A stretch of DNA of 64,000 bases, from the NCBI RefSeq assembly GCF_013141775.1, contig NZ_WHOB01000016.1, positions 124,001 through 188,000 of the forward strand. The letters run 5' to 3'. The DNA comes from Paenibacillus phytohabitans. GTDB lineage: Bacteria > Bacillota > Bacilli > Paenibacillales > Paenibacillaceae. The position numbers were made by a program, and so were the translations under genes. The notes under the pieces were generated by a model. It searched no databases, was not told the origin of the DNA, and worked only from the letters and a program-made list of their open reading frames with translations. Positions 61,394-64,000 of this stretch are shown piece after piece (position 1 is the stretch's first letter; each line of letters starts with the position of its first letter).

Positions 61394-64000
61394 TTATAGC
61401 TCCCTGGCCTTCATCTTCAGTTCATTAAGCAGACCCATCGCCTGCAGCGGCGTCATATTCATCAGATCCGCACCCTGTACAGCTGAGATCAGCTCTTTCA
61501 GAAGCGGATTTTCTTTGGCTGCCGGTGCTGCGACCCCGCCTTTGCGGTTCTTGCGCGGCTCGTCCTCACCAAAGATTGAGAGCTGTACAACCTCATTCTC
61601 CTCTTCCTCCGTAGGGGAAGCAAGCGAAACAGCTGCTTCCTGATGAGCCGCAGCCATGGAAGCCACAGCCCGGTTCTCCTGAATCACAGATCCGGGACGG
61701 TCATTATAGCCTGTACCGTAGTTCAGCGGCACGCTGCCCGGTGGAGATGCCTGTTCGATGCTCTGAAGCAGGCCGTACGCGCGGTCGATGATGCCTTCCG
61801 GCAGTCCGGCCAGTCTCGCACAGTAAATTCCGTAGCTGCTGTCCGCCGCTCCCGGCACAAGCTTGCGCAGGAAGTTGACCTTGTCCCCGCTCTCCTGCAC
61901 CGCCATGGAATAGTTACGGAGTCCGCTCAGACTCTGCTCCAGATGAGCCAGCTCATGGAAATGCGTCGATACCAGTGCTTTGCAGGCGATAGTATCATGC
62001 ACGTATTCAATCACCGCCTGGGCGATCGCCATACCTTCACTGGTCGAGGTCCCCCGGCCCAGCTCGTCAATGATGATCAGGCTGCGGGCCGTAGCCTTTT
62101 CGGTCATGACCTGAATATCGGCCATCTCCACCATGAAGGTGCTCTGGCCGCCGATCAGGTCATCCGCTGCTCCGATCCGCGTGAAGATACGGTCAATCAG
62201 CGGAACCTCGGCACTGGATGCCGGCACGAAGCAGCCGATCTGGGCCATTATGCAGATGAGTGCAACCTGGCGCATATACGTGCTTTTACCTGCCATATTC
62301 GGTCCGGTAATCAGCAGGATATTGCCCTCATCCTTGCTGAGTGTGCTGCCGTTCGCAATAAACGCGGAATCCTTCAGCACTGCCTCAACCACCGGATGTC
62401 GCCCGCCTTCGAGCCGCAGGTCATAGCTGTCGGACAGCTTCGGCTTCACAAAACGGTGCTCGGCGCTAACCGCCGCGAGACATTGATACACATCAATCTC
62501 GGCCACCTTCTCGGCAAGCGCCTGCAGCCGGGGAACCTGGGCGCTAATCCGCTCGCGCAGCTCGGTGAAAAGGCTGTACTCCAGGTCTGTCATTTTGTCC
62601 TGGGCCTCCAGGATCAGTGCTTCCTTCTCCTTCAGCTCCGGGGTAACATAACGCTCGGCATTGGCCAGCGTCTGTTTCCGTTCATATCTGCCTTCCGGAA
62701 GTGCAGACAGATTGGAGCGGGTAATTTCAATATAATAGCCGAAGATTTTGTTATAGCCGATCTTCAGGGATTTGATGCCCGTCGCCTGGCGTTCCTTCGC
62801 TTCCAGCTCGGCAATCCAGCGTTTGCCGCTGCTGCTGGCTTCACGCAGCTCGTCCAGCCGCTCATGATATCCGCCGCGGATAATTCCTCCGTCACGGACA
62901 GACACTGGAGCATCCTCAACAATGGCACGTTCGATATCCTCCCGGAGCTCTGCGCACTCATCCATGGACGTGCCTATCTCCCGCAGGGTGGCCGAACCGG
63001 ATGTCAGGCACATCTCCTTCAGCGCCGGAATCTGCGCCAGCGACAGCTTCAGCGCGTTCATATCCCGACCATTAGCGCTGCCGAAGGCAATCCGTCCGAC
63101 GAGCCGCTCCAGATCATAGATTTCTTTCAGTGCTCCGCGCAAATCCTCACGCACGATAAACTGGTTATACAAATAGTCGACGGCTTCGAGGCGGCGTTCA
63201 ATCGGCGCACGCTGCAGAAGCGGCTTGTCGATCCGCCGGCGTAGCAGACGCCCGCCCATCGAGGTTTCGGTGCGGTCGAGGAGCCAGAGCAGCGAGCCTT
63301 TTTTGGAGCGCTCCCTTACGGTTTCGGTCAGCTCCAGATTGCGCCGGGTGAACGGATCAAGAATCATATAATTCCCGGGCTCATAAGGCGAAATCTGGGT
63401 GAGCTGCCCAAGTGACCGGCGCTGGGTCTCGCTGAAATAGGAGATCAGCAGCGCCAGACAGCGGCCGCGCTCCTTCTCCAGCCGTACCCATGCCGCTTCG
63501 CCGAACTGGCGGCGGGCCAGTCCTTCCTCCTGCTTGTCCCACGGGGTATAAACTACTGGCTTAGCCAGCAGGGAAGCTTCACTGCGCAGCAGCTCCAGGA
63601 GAGCCGCGTCCCCGATAATCTCTGCCGGCTCATAAATGCCGATCTCATCCCGCAGCCATTCGGTGCTGGAGAGTACAGAGGTGACATACAGCTCACCTGT
63701 TGTTAAATCGCAGGCAGCCAGTGCCGTCATGCCATCTTCCTCAGTCACACAGACGAGGTAATTGTTGCTTTTGTCCGTTATAATTTTGCCGTCCATCACG
63801 GTGCCCGGTGTAACTACGCGGACGATATCGCGGCGGACCATCCCTTTGGTCACCGCAGGATCATCGAGCTGCTCGCAGATAGCGACCTTGTAGCCTTTCT
63901 CGATCAGGCGCTGTATGTACCCCTCGGCAGCATGATGCGGCACTCCGCACATTGGAATCTTTTCGCCGACCCCGCCATCACGGCCTGTTAGTGTAATCTC
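61394..64000 (-). CDS. mutS: DNA mismatch repair protein MutS (N-terminus outside window)
   Basis: The last 869 codons are present; the frame is open to base 64000, where the reading enters at EITLTGRDGGVGEKIPMCGV, part of the mismatch-binding domain, so only the first few dozen residues are missing. ATPase motifs: Walker A GPNMAGKSTYMRQVAL, Walker B LIIIDELGRGTSTSEG and the His in VSTHFHELA. A variable acidic region lies near the C-terminus before a final helical dimerisation segment. It recognises mismatches and recruits MutL, encoded 107 bp downstream. Confidence 0.97.
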   Translation of the reverse strand, partial: EITLTGRDGGVGEKIPMCGVPHHAAEGYIQRLIEKGYKVAICEQLDDPAVTKGMVRRDIVRVVTPGTVMDGKIITDKSNNYLVCVTEEDGMTALAACDLTTGELYVTSVLSSTEWLRDEIGIYEPAEIIGDAALLELLRSEASLLAKPVVYTPWDKQEEGLARRQFGEAAWVRLEKERGRCLALLISYFSETQRRSLGQLTQISPYEPGNYMILDPFTRRNLELTETVRERSKKGSLLWLLDRTETSMGGRLLRRRIDKPLLQRAPIERRLEAVDYLYNQFIVREDLRGALKEIYDLERLVGRIAFGSANGRDMNALKLSLAQIPALKEMCLTSGSATLREIGTSMDECAELREDIERAIVEDAPVSVRDGGIIRGGYHERLDELREASSSGKRWIAELEAKERQATGIKSLKIGYNKIFGYYIEITRSNLSALPEGRYERKQTLANAERYVTPELKEKEALILEAQDKMTDLEYSLFTELRERISAQVPRLQALAEKVAEIDVYQCLAAVSAEHRFVKPKLSDSYDLRLEGGRHPVVEAVLKDSAFIANGSTLSKDEGNILLITGPNMAGKSTYMRQVALICIMAQIGCFVPASSAEVPLIDRIFTRIGAADDLIGGQSTFMVEMADIQVMTEKATARSLIIIDELGRGTSTSEGMAIAQAVIEYVHDTIACKALVSTHFHELAHLEQSLSGLRNYSMAVQESGDKVNFLRKLVPGAADSSYGIYCARLAGLPEGIIDRAYGLLQSIEQASPPGSVPLNYGTGYNDRPGSVIQENRAVASMAAAHQEAAVSLASPTEEEENEVVQLSIFGEDEPRKNRKGGVAAPAAKENPLLKELISAVQGADLMNMTPLQAMGLLNELKMKAREL

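Noticed and set aside
61643..63244. 533-codon open frame on the plus strand
   Set aside because: It is wholly antisense to mutS, has no ribosome binding site and no recognisable domain; it is a shadow of the G+C-rich coding strand.

Overview
The window is a 64 kb stretch of bacterial chromosome. It most likely comes from a spore-forming low/mid-G+C Firmicute close to Paenibacillus. Support comes from strong GGAGG-type ribosome binding sites, frequent GTG and TTG starts, sigma-A promoters, a T-box in front of proS, and Bacillus-type LexA and GlnR operators. Gene orders shared with Bacillus also fit: mutS-mutL ... miaA-hfq ... spoVK-hflX-(ynbB)-glnR-glnA and the lexA/yneA-ynzC divergon. The species call rests on gene content and order only; no search was run.

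Layout. 1-3.3 kb: an MFS exporter cut by the window edge, its divergent ArsR-type regulator, a HAD phosphatase and a membrane-anchored thiol oxidoreductase. 3.3-8.4 kb: topB, a gene-poor stretch with short dispersed repeats, then proS under T-box control. 8.6-12.2 kb: a chemoreceptor and an isolated gltD. 12.4-19.3 kb: thyA-folA and the complete pyruvate dehydrogenase operon pdhA-pdhB-pdhC-lpd, whose E2 has two nearly identical lipoyl domains. 19.5-28.2 kb: an esterase, a low-molecular-weight phosphatase divergent from thiN, a secreted NlpC/P60 hydrolase, a response regulator with a degenerate receiver, a Dabb protein, a ThiF/MoeB-like enzyme, an ABC-F protein and a Ser/Thr kinase fused to a MinD/CpaE-like ATPase domain.

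28.3-32.5 kb is a tightly overlapping six-gene operon: an Fpg-like glycosylase, nfo, a small receiver-like (cREC) protein, a thioredoxin, an ABC ATPase and an RlmM-like methyltransferase. 32.5-40.6 kb holds two HAD phosphatases, rnz, metH, a FixH-like lipoprotein, a membrane protein and ynzC. 40.7-42.5 kb is an SOS divergon (yneA and lexA) with five LexA-type boxes, followed by a very long hairpin whose apex resembles a LexA box and then a minimal L,D-transpeptidase.

42.5-45.6 kb contains several small unrecognised genes and a short protein with a domain like the C-terminal domain of RNA polymerase alpha. 45.6-56.9 kb runs glnR-glnA, a P-loop kinase, a zinc-ribbon protein, the YnbB-like PLP enzyme, hflX, spoVK, a YdcF protein, a DUF402 protein, a class A penicillin-binding protein with an FN3 domain and a Gly-Asn repeat tail, and hfq. 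57-64 kb: a small apparently frameshifted ORF, miaA, an RsmJ-like methyltransferase, mutL and the 3' part of mutS.

Most of the window is housekeeping. I see no prophage, transposase, CRISPR array, toxin-antitoxin pair or obvious defence island. The points most worth following are the kinase-ATPase fusion, the overlapping repair/RNA operon with its altered zinc finger, the dispersed short repeat and hairpin families, the hairpin near lexA, and the small genes at 42.5-45.6 and 57.1 kb.
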